In this document: in pieces, positions 1 to 6,438 of the stretch | Numbering within the stretch: position 1 is the stretch's first letter | Layout of the letters: every line of letters starts with the position of its first letter | NCBI GenBank assembly: GCA_030528385.1 | Contig: JAUMYZ010000009.1 | Span: 1 to 64,000 of the forward strand | Source of the DNA: Moraxella sp. | GTDB taxonomy: Bacteria; Pseudomonadota; Gammaproteobacteria; Pseudomonadales; Moraxellaceae | Direction: 5' to 3' | DNA length: 64,000 bases | Made by a program: the position numbers and the translations under genes | Notes under the pieces: generated by a model | The model's input: the letters and a program-made list of their open reading frames with translations, nothing else | What the model was told of the DNA's origin: nothing | Databases searched by the model: none

Positions 1-70
1 CACTCTTCTAATCCGACTGTTTCAAAGATTTAGTTAGATTAGGGGTTGTTTGGTTTAAGACCAAAAGTTT

Positions 71-91
71 TTACATCACTTTATGGTGTAA
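71..91. promoter_or_regulatory. Palindromic operator 1 upstream of the HTH gene
   Basis: A 21-bp dyad with 8-bp arms, TTACATCA-N5-TGGTGTAA, has one mismatch between the arms. It shares the arm sequence with a second dyad at 132-152. Dyads of this size are typical binding sites for dimeric Cro/CI-type repressors, so the adjacent HTH protein is the likely ligand. Binding is inferred, not shown. Confidence 0.6.
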
Positions 92-131
92 AAAATAGCA
101 AAAAAATTTTGCTGCTTTCTTACAAAGAGTA

Positions 132-152
132 TTACACCATAAAACGGTGTAA
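132..152. promoter_or_regulatory. Palindromic operator 2 upstream of the HTH gene
   Basis: The second 21-bp dyad, TTACACCA-N5-CGGTGTAA, lies 21 bp before the ATG at 173. Its centre is 61 bp from the centre of operator 1, close to six helical turns, so both sites could be contacted from the same DNA face. Its position between any promoter and the start codon suits autorepression. Confidence 0.6.
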
Positions 153-172
153 AAAATCAAGGGTTTTTTGTG

Positions 173-487
173 ATGATTAAACAAATTTTTGATAAAGCGA
201 TTGAAAAAGCTGGCAACCAAGAGAAATTGGCTGAAAGATTAGGCATTACCCAACAAAGAGTGAGTACATTTAAAAACTACAAAGGGAAAGGTTTAAAGCC
301 TAGTGATACACTCATTGCCGAACTGGCAATTTATATTGGCATGAACCCATTAGAAGCAATTTTGCTATGCAAAGCGGAAACAGAAGGCAAAGAAAAAGCC
401 ACGCTTTGGGAAACGTGGCTTTCAGAATATTGGCACTCCATAGGGGATTCGAACCCCTGTTACCGCCGTGAAAGGGCGATGTCCTAG
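173..487 (+). CDS. Phage-type helix-turn-helix DNA-binding protein (DUF3693-like), tail fused to tRNA antisense
   Basis: A 104-residue protein starting at ATG 173, with AAGGG about 9 bp upstream; a GTG at 170 is also in frame. Residues about 16-45 (EKLAERLGITQQRVSTFKN) form a Cro/CI-type helix-turn-helix. The following segment, with IGMNPLEAILLCKAE and a later W, resembles the DUF3693 region of small regulators found in filamentous-phage-like elements. The likely role is autorepression through the two dyads at 71-91 and 132-152. The C-terminal part is odd: codons from about 395 onward run through the hairpin terminator of the convergent tRNA-Glu gene, and the last 18 or so residues are read from the antisense of the tRNA itself. 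The native C-terminus has therefore probably been replaced, perhaps by integration at the tRNA. The family call is by eye; expression is unproven. Confidence 0.6.
   Translation: MIKQIFDKAIEKAGNQEKLAERLGITQQRVSTFKNYKGKGLKPSDTLIAELAIYIGMNPLEAILLCKAETEGKEKATLWETWLSEYWHSIGDSNPCYRRERAMS
388..422 (-). terminator. Rho-independent terminator of tRNA-Glu
   Basis: On the minus strand a perfect 9-bp stem (AAAGCCACG / CGTGGCTTT, loop of 10) is followed by TTTTTCTTT. It lies 9 nt beyond the CCA end of tRNA-Glu and therefore most simply ends that transcript. It also lies within the C-terminal coding part of the plus-strand HTH gene. Confidence 0.8.
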
Positions 488-506
488 GCCTCTAGACGAA
501 TGGAGC
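431..506 (-). tRNA. tRNA-Glu (anticodon UUC)
   Basis: The reverse complement folds as a standard 76-nt cloverleaf. The acceptor arms are GCTCCAT and ATGGAGT (the first pair is G-U), the anticodon loop is CTTTCAC with anticodon TTC, the T-loop is GTTCGAATC, and the 3' CCA is encoded (431-433). It has its own promoter (582-609), a leader hairpin and a terminator (388-422), so it is a single-gene transcription unit. Confidence 0.95.
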
Positions 507-543
507 GCAAGGACATAAAACCAATCATCTGATTGTTTTATTG

Positions 544-609
544 ACTTTCGGCGCTTTCACCGTTGTTCCGAAAGTGAGCCTATTATAACAAATAAATTTA
601 AATGGTCAA
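544..609 (-). promoter_or_regulatory. Promoter and leader hairpin of tRNA-Glu
   Basis: On the minus strand TTGACC (604-609) and TATAAT (582-587) are separated by 16 bp, an excellent sigma-70 promoter. Just downstream an 8-bp perfect stem (ACTTTCGG / CCGAAAGT, 544-551 and 568-575, loop of 16) lies at the predicted 5' end of the precursor, about 38 nt before the mature tRNA. The promoter call is strong; any role of the hairpin, such as guiding processing, is unknown. Confidence 0.75.
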
Positions 610-644
610 GCATTTTTTGATTTTTTGCTGATAAACTCAGCCAG

Positions 645-1133
645 TCAATCTTTAAAGTTGTTAAATTGCAGGGGCACACCAAAAGATTTGGATTTGACAA
701 ATGCCATTGCTTGTTGTAGGTTGTCTTTTTTCTTGTCGCTGACGCGAATTTTATCGCCTTGAATGCTGGCAGAGACTTTTAGGTCGCTTTCTTTGAGTGC
801 TTTGCTGATTTTTTTGGCGGTATCGCTGTCCAACCCGTCTTTGAGCTTGATGAGTTGTTTGTTGTGTTTGCCCGACGTGGTTTTGTCTTGTGGCTCAAGC
901 GATTGTAGGTCTACGCCGCGTTTGATGAGTTGTTTTTCAAAGATGGCATAAACGTTATCGGTTTGTAATTCGTTGTCGGTGGTGATGGTTACGGTTTTGG
1001 CTTTTTCGTTGAGCTCTACGCTGATGTCGCTGCCCTTAAAATCAAAACGTGTGGCGATTTCTTTGTTGGTGTTGTTGATGGCATTTTTGATTTCAATGAG
1101 TTGCAATTCAGAAACGATGTCAAAAGATGGCAT
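645..1133 (-). CDS. yajQ: YajQ family nucleotide-binding protein
   Basis: This 162-residue protein matches the usual YajQ length (about 163). It starts [10 protein letters not shown] at ATG 1133, with AGGAG upstream, and ends VPLQFNNFKD. The interior carries the family's NKEIATRFDFKGSD segment and two ferredoxin-like halves. YajQ proteins are cytoplasmic and bind nucleotides or RNA; in some species they bind cyclic di-GMP and affect transcription, which cannot be judged here. The start lies inside the end of rnt, overlapping by 14 bp, so pyrC, rnt and yajQ are probably co-transcribed. Longer upstream extensions of the frame overlap rnt and lack a ribosome site. Confidence 0.92.
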   Translation of the reverse strand: MPSFDIVSELQLIEIKNAINNTNKEIATRFDFKGSDISVELNEKAKTVTITTDNELQTDNVYAIFEKQLIKRGVDLQSLEPQDKTTSGKHNKQLIKLKDGLDSDTAKKISKALKESDLKVSASIQGDKIRVSDKKKDNLQQAMAFVKSKSFGVPLQFNNFKD

Positions 1134-1788
1134 GGTTTTCTCCTTGAGATGTGCTAGGTAGCATGGATATTTGGTTAAAAATACGACAAAATAACTCAGC
1201 AGTTTTTTGGGTGTCATAAAGCGCAGAGTGGGCATTTTGGTTGTCAAATTCAATGCCAGCGAGCACACAAGCCCGAGCCAGTACGGTATGCCCAACCGCC
1301 AATGCGGACAAACTGGCGGTGTCTAGCACGCTAAACGCATGAAAAGGTGAGTGGTTTTTGCTGTTGGTGCGGGCAATGGCGGCGTTTAAAAACCCCAAAT
1401 CAAAATGAGCATTGTGTCCTACAAGCACGCATTGCCGACAGCCATATTGTTTTTTGACGGCTTTGAGTGCCTTGAAAATGCGCCTTAGCGCCGTTTTTTC
1501 GTCTTCGGCGATGGCTTTGCGAAAAGGGCTATCGGGGTTGATGCCTGTAAATTCTAACGAAGATTTTTCTAAATTGGCACCAGCAAAAGGCTCAATGTGG
1601 GCGTTTAGCGCTTCGCCTTGGTAGAGTTTGCCATCATCGTTCATCAAAATTGGCACGCAGGCAATCTCTAGCAGTGCGTCAGTTTGGGCGTTAAAGCCTG
1701 CCGTTTCTACATCAAGTGCCACAGGCAAAAATCCACGAAAACGCTTGGCAAGCGCACTTGTTGTGGGCAATTTGGTTTCTTGGTTCAT
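1120..1788 (-). CDS. rnt: Ribonuclease T (DEDDh exonuclease)
   Basis: A 222-residue 3'-5' exoribonuclease that trims tRNA and other stable RNA 3' ends, the final step of maturation. The DEDDh residues are visible: D-x-E in LDVETAGF (about residues 26-28), then [11 protein letters not shown], and [13 protein letters not shown] near the C-terminus supplying the last His and Asp. RNase T family members are about 200-225 residues. ATG 1788 overlaps the pyrC stop as ATGA, which decides the start over the in-frame ATG at 1800. The gene sits between pyrC and yajQ on one strand; in Acinetobacter and relatives rnt is commonly beside pyrC. Confidence 0.92.
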   Translation of the reverse strand: MNQETKLPTTSALAKRFRGFLPVALDVETAGFNAQTDALLEIACVPILMNDDGKLYQGEALNAHIEPFAGANLEKSSLEFTGINPDSPFRKAIAEDEKTALRRIFKALKAVKKQYGCRQCVLVGHNAHFDLGFLNAAIARTNSKNHSPFHAFSVLDTASLSALAVGHTVLARACVLAGIEFDNQNAHSALYDTQKTAELFCRIFNQISMLPSTSQGENHAIF

Positions 1789-2843
1789 TGCACTGTCCAT
1801 GCGATTGTTTGTCCTGCCCATAATGGGGTCAGCGTTTTTCCATCAAGATAAGGGTAGCTGTGGGCGATGGTTTGTTGTTGTTTGACCAAAGTGATGGTAC
1901 TGGTGTTGATGGGCAAGCCATAAAACTCTGCACCAAAGCGGCTGGCAAAATTCTCCAGTTTGTCCAGTGCGTTCATTTGTTCAAAGGCGGTGGCGTACAA
2001 GGGCAAAGCATGAACGGCGCTATAACAGCCAGCACAGCCACAAGCGGCTTCTTTGGTATCGGTGGCGTGTGGGGCAGAGTCTGTGCCCAAGAAAAATTTA
2101 GGGTTACCCGATGTGGCAACTTCTAACAGGCGTGTTTGATGGTTGGCGCGCTTTAAAATGGGCAAACAATAAAAGTGTGGCTTGACGCCACCAACCAATA
2201 AATGGTTGCGGTTGAATAACAAATGTTGTGGCGTGATGGTGGCGGCGACATGTGTATCTTGTGCCAAACAAAAATCGGCAGCGTCAGCGGTGGTAATGTG
2301 CTCCATGACGATTTTTAGTTGGGGAAAGTTTTTGATAATCACACTAAGCACATCGTCCAAAAAGCGCTTTTCGCGGTCAAAGATGTCCACATCGTGATGG
2401 GTAACTTCACCATGCACCAATAAGGGCAGTGCGTATTTTTGCATGGCTTCAAAGACGGACGAGCGCCCCAAAATATCGGTTACGCCGTCTGCTGAATTGG
2501 TGGTTGCGCCAGCAGGATAGAGTTTGACTGCTGACACCACGCCTGTGGCAACGGCGTCCTTGATGTCGTCAGCGTCAGTTTGGTCGGTCAGATACAACAC
2601 CATGCGTGGGTCAAAAGCGCGTTTGCGCTCGTCGCTGATGGCGCTGTTGTTAAGGGCGGTCAAAATGCGTTCACGATAAGCCAGCGCGTCTTTGGCGGTC
2701 TTGACAGGTGGCACAAGATTGGGCATACAAATCACGCGATTAAAGCTGCCAGCGGCGTGTGCTACGGTGGTGTCTAGGGCTTGGTTGTCTCTTAGGTGGA
2801 TGTGCCAATCGTCTGGCTGAATTATTGTTAGGGTGGTCATCAT
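1785..2843 (-). CDS. pyrC: Dihydroorotase, class II
   Basis: A 352-residue zinc amidohydrolase that closes carbamoyl-aspartate to dihydroorotate, the third step of de novo pyrimidine synthesis. The metal motif WHIHLRD is at residues 13-19; the bridging, carboxylated lysine is K107 in [13 protein letters not shown]. Further metal ligands are in LLVHGEV and VMEHITT, and the catalytic Asp is in FLGTDSAPH. Length and the order of motifs fit the E. coli-type short PyrC. Two adjacent ATGs (2843 and 2840) are possible starts and the ribosome site is weak. It is the first gene of a pyrC-rnt-yajQ cluster. No regulatory pyrimidine leader was recognised. Confidence 0.95.
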   Translation of the reverse strand: MMTTLTIIQPDDWHIHLRDNQALDTTVAHAAGSFNRVICMPNLVPPVKTAKDALAYRERILTALNNSAISDERKRAFDPRMVLYLTDQTDADDIKDAVATGVVSAVKLYPAGATTNSADGVTDILGRSSVFEAMQKYALPLLVHGEVTHHDVDIFDREKRFLDDVLSVIIKNFPQLKIVMEHITTADAADFCLAQDTHVAATITPQHLLFNRNHLLVGGVKPHFYCLPILKRANHQTRLLEVATSGNPKFFLGTDSAPHATDTKEAACGCAGCYSAVHALPLYATAFEQMNALDKLENFASRFGAEFYGLPINTSTITLVKQQQTIAHSYPYLDGKTLTPLWAGQTIAWTVQ

Positions 2844-3025
2844 AAGGTTCGGCGATAGCTAAAAAGGCTATTATTAAGCCTATGATGTGTTTTGTCAAGC
2901 CAGATTGTGGCAATTTCTGTTGGTAGGCATTGGCTCTGGTGGTTTGGGTGATGTGTCAGAACAGTAGGATTGTGTGGCACACACAACAGATAAAATGACA
3001 TGCCTTGGTGATGGAGTGCCTATGA

Positions 3026-3113
3026 TGGCGGAAGCGGTGAGATTCGAACTCACGGATGGTCTCCCATCGCCGGTTTTCAAGACCGGTGCATTCAACCGCT
3101 CTGCCACGCTTCC
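3026..3113 (-). tRNA. tRNA-Ser (anticodon UGA), copy 2
   Basis: An 88-nt class II tRNA on the minus strand. It has acceptor GGAAGCG pairing with CGCTTCC, an anticodon stem CCGGT/ACCGG with loop carrying TGA, a long variable arm (CGATGGGAGACCATC) and an encoded CCA (3026-3028). It is base-for-base identical to the upstream copy at 3142-3229 and is separated from it by 28 bp. Confidence 0.95.
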
Positions 3114-3141
3114 AAAAAGAGAAAAAAGATAAGACAAATGA

Positions 3142-3229
3142 TGGCGGAAGCGGTGAGATTCGAACTCACGGATGGTCTCCCATCGCCGGTTTTCAAGACC
3201 GGTGCATTCAACCGCTCTGCCACGCTTCC
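3142..3229 (-). tRNA. tRNA-Ser (anticodon UGA), copy 1
   Basis: An 88-nt class II tRNA with anticodon TGA, a long variable arm and an encoded CCA (3142-3144). It lies directly downstream of a strong promoter (3240-3267) and is the first of two identical tandem genes with a 116-bp period. Both copies are probably cut from one precursor. Confidence 0.95.
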
Positions 3230-3239
3230 GTAGGCGTGT

Positions 3240-3267
3240 ATTATATACTTTTTTTGTTAGAATGCAA
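3240..3267 (-). promoter_or_regulatory. Promoter of the tandem tRNA-Ser genes
   Basis: On the minus strand TTGCAT (3262-3267) and TATAAT (3240-3245) are spaced by 16 bp, with the -10 box about 10 bp before the first tRNA nucleotide. This is a near-consensus sigma-70 promoter, with an A-rich spacer. Confidence 0.8.
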
Positions 3268-3619
3268 GCGCTTTTGTGGTTTATTTGGTAAATCTTTGTG
3301 GCTGAGCAAATTTGTCCCAAAAGCATTGTTGTATTGACAACAAATCTCTAAGCGTCCATTTTGCTTTTGATACGTTGTATCTAGGATGGCGGTATTGGGT
3401 GTTGGCAGCTTGAATGGCATAATTATGCCGCCACCGACAATGTCAGTTGTATGGCAGTGGATTTGTGCATAAGTTTGCCCAAATAAAAGAACCCATGGCG
3501 GGTTTTGGGCTCATTTTAATTCACGAGCCGTTGCGGTGCTCAATAGGGGCAATGCAGATAACGCGCACATCACTTTAGATGTCAAGAGTTTTGTCAAAAT
3601 GGGTGTAAGTGATGAGCCG
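3268..3619. other. Intergenic stretch without a convincing gene
   Basis: About 350 bp between the tRNA-Ser promoter and the end of the ydcF-like gene. It holds a hairpin (see 3482-3512) that may end the ydcF transcript. A 59-codon minus-strand frame (3241-3420) lacks a good ribosome site and runs into the tRNA promoter. Nothing else was recognised. Confidence 0.5.
3482..3512 (-). terminator. Probable terminator after the ydcF-like gene
   Basis: On the minus strand AACCC-gccat-GGGTT is followed by CTTTTATTT. An alternative longer pairing, GAGCCC with GGGTTC, is possible. It lies about 110 nt beyond the stop codon of the ydcF-like gene. The stem is short, so the call is moderate. Confidence 0.5.
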
Positions 3620-4351
3620 TTAATTGTAAAAACTAAAGCTGCTGACTTGGCGTCTGGGCGTGCTAATTTCTTCAATGCTGATGTTGTGGTAGCTGCGACA
3701 GTTGTTTTGTGGGGAGATGATGTCTCTGGCTAGGGCGATAAACTCATAAACCACCCTGCGACTGTGAATCAGATTTTGTTTGGGACTTAGCCAACCAAGC
3801 GACACAGCCAAAGGCGCGTCATGGGGGTGGGTGCTGACACCAGCAAGGGCAAATTGTCTGCGTGCTCGCGCCATATGATAGCGGTCAGTAACCAAATAAA
3901 CGTCGGTGGGCAGTTCATGATGGTGAAGCAATTTGGCGGTAAAAATGGCGTTTTCACAAGTGTTCATGCTGGCGTTTTCGCCAATCACGATGGGTTTGTT
4001 GGTGTCAGTCGCCGTCAAATAGTCGCGCAGCCAAGGCGATTCGACGCCGCTGGTGATGATGGGCAATGATGTTTGTTGTGAGAGCATGAGCGCATGAGCG
4101 GCGCGCGCTTGGCTGTAATGGTTGAGAATGATGGTGGGGGGTGTTTGTTTGTTGTTGGTAAGTCCACCGCCCAAGACCACAATGCTGCTGGGCGTGTTGG
4201 TGCTGGTTGTCAGCGTTATATTGGAAAAAATGGACAACAACATCACACCAAGGTTGGCAAATAAAGGCGTCAATGGCAACACACCCATCAAAAGCAGCGC
4301 AATCAACAATCTCAACAGCGGTCGCCATATTCTGAGCGTTGCCAAACTCAC
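3620..4351 (-). CDS. YdcF/ElyC-like DUF218 membrane protein
   Basis: A 243-residue protein with two N-terminal hydrophobic segments (about residues 12-28 and 32-46) followed by a DUF218 domain. That domain begins SSIVVLGGGL and contains IITSGVES, ENASMNTCENA and YLVTDRYHMARARRQF. ElyC, SanA and YdcF proteins share this domain; ElyC affects envelope and peptidoglycan precursor metabolism in E. coli, but the reaction is unsettled. The start is GTG 4351, which overlaps the murB stop codon as GTGA, so translation is probably coupled to murB. That neighbour supports an envelope role, by inference. Confidence 0.8.
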   Translation of the reverse strand: MSLATLRIWRPLLRLLIALLLMGVLPLTPLFANLGVMLLSIFSNITLTTSTNTPSSIVVLGGGLTNNKQTPPTIILNHYSQARAAHALMLSQQTSLPIITSGVESPWLRDYLTATDTNKPIVIGENASMNTCENAIFTAKLLHHHELPTDVYLVTDRYHMARARRQFALAGVSTHPHDAPLAVSLGWLSPKQNLIHSRRVVYEFIALARDIISPQNNCRSYHNISIEEISTPRRQVSSFSFYN

Positions 4352-5409
4352 CAGACTGCCCCTTGAGCACTAACCCAAACAGGCTCACGCACAAGCATGA
4401 TGCCAAATTTGTCTTTTATCTGTTGGGTGATGAGTGTTTGGGCTGCGTCAATGTCTGCTTGTGTGGCGCGATAAGGCGTGTGATTGGTCAGCACTAGGGC
4501 TTGGTGTGTGTGGGTGAGTATGGGAAACACCCCTTTGCCCTTAAGACCTGCTTGGTCAATGAGCCAGCCAGCAGGAATTTTGACCAAATGGTCATCAACA
4601 GCGTAGCAGGGCAGCTTGGCAAACGTTTGTTTAAGCTGTTGATAATTGTCAATAGTGATAATGGGATTTTGAAAAAAGCTGCCGCAGTTTGGCAAATCTT
4701 CAGGATTGGGCAGTTTGCTTTGACGAATTTGAATGACCGCCAAAAACACGTCGGTTGGGGTGATGGTGGTGCGACCGTGTTTGATGGCAATGTGCCGAGC
4801 GACACTGGCAACGTCGCCATAGCTGGTGATGAGTTTGTTGGGGTCTTTGTGCAATGTAAAGACAACACGGCTAATCAAATAGCGATTGGGGTGTTGCTTG
4901 AACAGACTATGGCGATAGGCAAATTGGCACGCACGCTTGTCAAAGATAAGACGCTCGCCAGTTTCTAGGTCATAAGCCACAACGTGGTCAATTAAATCAG
5001 AGACTTGCACGCCATAGGCGCCGATATTTTGAATGGGGCTGGCTCCAACCAAACCTGGAATCAGTGCCAAGTTTTCTAGCCCAAACCAGCCATGAGACAA
5101 GCAGTGCTGCACAAAACTGTGCCAATGTTGTCCGCCGCCAACACTCAGTGTGATGTGCTCGGCTTGTTCTTCAAGAACATCAATGCCCATAAATTTGGGC
5201 AGCAACACACAAGCGCGCAGGCGACTTGGTAAAATCACATTGCTGCCCCCTGACAACACAAATGGCGCTAAGTTTTGTGTTTTGGCGTGGGCGATGGCGG
5301 CGGCAATTTGTGCTTCATTTTCAAGCGCGATGGCAACGTCTGCCACACACGACAACGCCATGGTGTTGCAATAAGATAAATCGTGATTGAAAAAAATGTC
5401 CGGCTGCAT
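4348..5409 (-). CDS. murB: UDP-N-acetylenolpyruvoylglucosamine reductase
   Basis: A 353-residue FAD enzyme that reduces UDP-GlcNAc-enolpyruvate to UDP-MurNAc, the second committed step of peptidoglycan precursor synthesis in the cytoplasm. Family motifs in order: VLSGGSNVIL (FAD-binding), LENLALIPGLVGASPIQNIGAYG, YRHSLFK, and NCGSFFQNPI with the catalytic Ser. The presence of the YRHSLF block points to the longer type I (E. coli-like) MurB, in line with its length. ATG 5409 (MQPDIFF) lies 7 bp after the phosphatase gene stop; upstream in-frame sequence overlaps that gene and has no MurB character. It is coupled to the ydcF-like gene downstream. Confidence 0.95.
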   Translation of the reverse strand: MQPDIFFNHDLSYCNTMALSCVADVAIALENEAQIAAAIAHAKTQNLAPFVLSGGSNVILPSRLRACVLLPKFMGIDVLEEQAEHITLSVGGGQHWHSFVQHCLSHGWFGLENLALIPGLVGASPIQNIGAYGVQVSDLIDHVVAYDLETGERLIFDKRACQFAYRHSLFKQHPNRYLISRVVFTLHKDPNKLITSYGDVASVARHIAIKHGRTTITPTDVFLAVIQIRQSKLPNPEDLPNCGSFFQNPIITIDNYQQLKQTFAKLPCYAVDDHLVKIPAGWLIDQAGLKGKGVFPILTHTHQALVLTNHTPYRATQADIDAAQTLITQQIKDKFGIMLVREPVWVSAQGAVW

Positions 5410-5416
5410 GGGTGTC

Positions 5417-5878
5417 CTATTTTGCTTGATTGAGCCAAAGGTTGAGCCAATGGTCGCTGGCGCGCTGAATGTGGGCAAACATCTCATCAAAATCGTTGAG
5501 CGTGCCATAATAAGGGTCGGCAACTGGCAGGCGGTCAAAAAGCATGATATGCGCCATGCCATCGCTGGGAGCTAGGCGTTGTAAGTCGCTCAAGTTGTGA
5601 TTGTCCATCGCAAAAATCACATCAAAATCATAAAAATCTTGAACGCTGACTTGTCTGGCGCGTAGCCCAGTCAATTGATAAGCAAGTTTTTGACCGGCTT
5701 GTATGGCGCGTTTGTCTGGTGGTGAACCAACGTGATAATTGGCTGTGCCTGCTGAGTCAAAACGTATCTTTAGTCCCTTATTTTTGGCTTTGGCGGTCAT
5801 CACCGCTTCGGCAGATGGCGAGCGACAAATATTGCCAAGGCAAACAAACAAAACAGATGTGGGTGCATTCATGGTCAT
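5417..5878 (-). CDS. Low-molecular-weight protein-tyrosine phosphatase
   Basis: A 153-residue cytoplasmic phosphatase. The P-loop VCLGNICRSPSAEA supplies the nucleophile Cys and the phosphate-binding Arg of C-x5-R-S. The general-acid Asp is in VADPYYG. The family averages about 155 residues. In polysaccharide loci such enzymes (Wzb, Ptp) act on tyrosine kinases, but this gene is beside hslR and murB, so its partner is unknown. Two in-frame ATGs (5878 and 5872) are close together and neither has a strong ribosome site; a TTG at 5884 is also in frame. Confidence 0.9.
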   Translation of the reverse strand: MTMNAPTSVLFVCLGNICRSPSAEAVMTAKAKNKGLKIRFDSAGTANYHVGSPPDKRAIQAGQKLAYQLTGLRARQVSVQDFYDFDVIFAMDNHNLSDLQRLAPSDGMAHIMLFDRLPVADPYYGTLNDFDEMFAHIQRASDHWLNLWLNQAK

Positions 5879-5911
5879 CAACAAAAGAGATTTTGTTTGA
5901 TTGTACCACTT

Positions 5912-6319
5912 TTACCATTGATTTTGAAATTTTTGTAAGTCGCGGCGTTGTTTTTTGTCGGGTTTGCTGCTTGGGCGTGCCAAATTTTGCAGTCGGCGCT
6001 GCTGGGCAAAAAATGCTCGCAACTCTTGGCTCTCTGGGGTTTCTTCATAAAGTGTGGCGGCGGCGGTGGCGTTGCTCCGAGTTTCGGATAAGGCTTTGAT
6101 GACAATGGTTTTTTGTTCTTGTACGCTGGCGCTGCCTTGACGAATGGTCAACACGTCGCCCACGCGCAATTCTTTGCTGGTTTTGATTTTTTGACCGTTC
6201 ATGTGGACTTTGCCGCCTTCTATCGCTTCTTTGGCAAGGGTACGGGTGCGAAAAAAGCGCGCCGCCCACAGCCATTTGTCGGCGCGCAGTTTGTCTGATA
6301 TGGTGGGTTGTTGTGTCAT
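5912..6319 (-). CDS. hslR: S4-domain RNA-binding heat shock protein Hsp15
   Basis: A 135-residue basic protein with an N-terminal S4 domain: LRADKWLWAARFFRTRTLA, GGKVHMNGQKIKTSKEL and VGDVLTIR. The charged tail ends PDKKQRRDLQKFQ. Hsp15 binds free 50S subunits that carry nascent chain and peptidyl-tRNA and helps recycle them after stress. ATG 6319 (MTQQPT) is preferred to the in-frame TTG at 6337, although neither has a clear ribosome site. It is the first gene of hslR-phosphatase-murB-ydcF, with 33 bp to the next gene. Confidence 0.88.
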   Translation of the reverse strand: MTQQPTISDKLRADKWLWAARFFRTRTLAKEAIEGGKVHMNGQKIKTSKELRVGDVLTIRQGSASVQEQKTIVIKALSETRSNATAAATLYEETPESQELRAFFAQQRRLQNLARPSSKPDKKQRRDLQKFQNQW

Positions 6320-6352
6320 GGCGTTGTTTGTTGTCAAAAGTTGCTATAGGTT

Positions 6353-6378
6353 GTATAAAAGACGGCTGCAGTCGTCTG
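6353..6378 (-). terminator. Rho-independent terminator after argS
   Basis: On the minus strand AGACGACTG/CAGCCGTCT forms an 18-nt near-perfect dyad (6360-6377; one non-Watson-Crick pair), followed directly by TTTTAT. It lies about 60 nt past the argS stop and separates argS from hslR. Confidence 0.7.
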
Positions 6379-6438
6379 GACTGCCCAAAGACCGCGCCGA
6401 TAAGTCAAAGTTTGCCAAAGCGTTTGGCGTATTTTGGC

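Noticed and set aside
2895-3337. Open frames of 143 codons (minus) and 93 codons (plus) across the tRNA-Ser pair
   Set aside because: They are made mainly of the tRNA genes and their antisense; the internal peptide repeat simply reflects the tandem tRNA copies.
3241-3420. 59-codon minus-strand frame (MPFKLPTPNTA...) upstream of tRNA-Ser
   Set aside because: Protein-like in composition, but no proper ribosome site, no known family, and its end overlaps the strong tRNA-Ser promoter. It could be a gene remnant; the evidence is too weak to list.
3536-3733. 65-codon plus-strand frame
   Set aside because: Its second half is antisense to the C-terminus of the ydcF-like gene and it has no family character.
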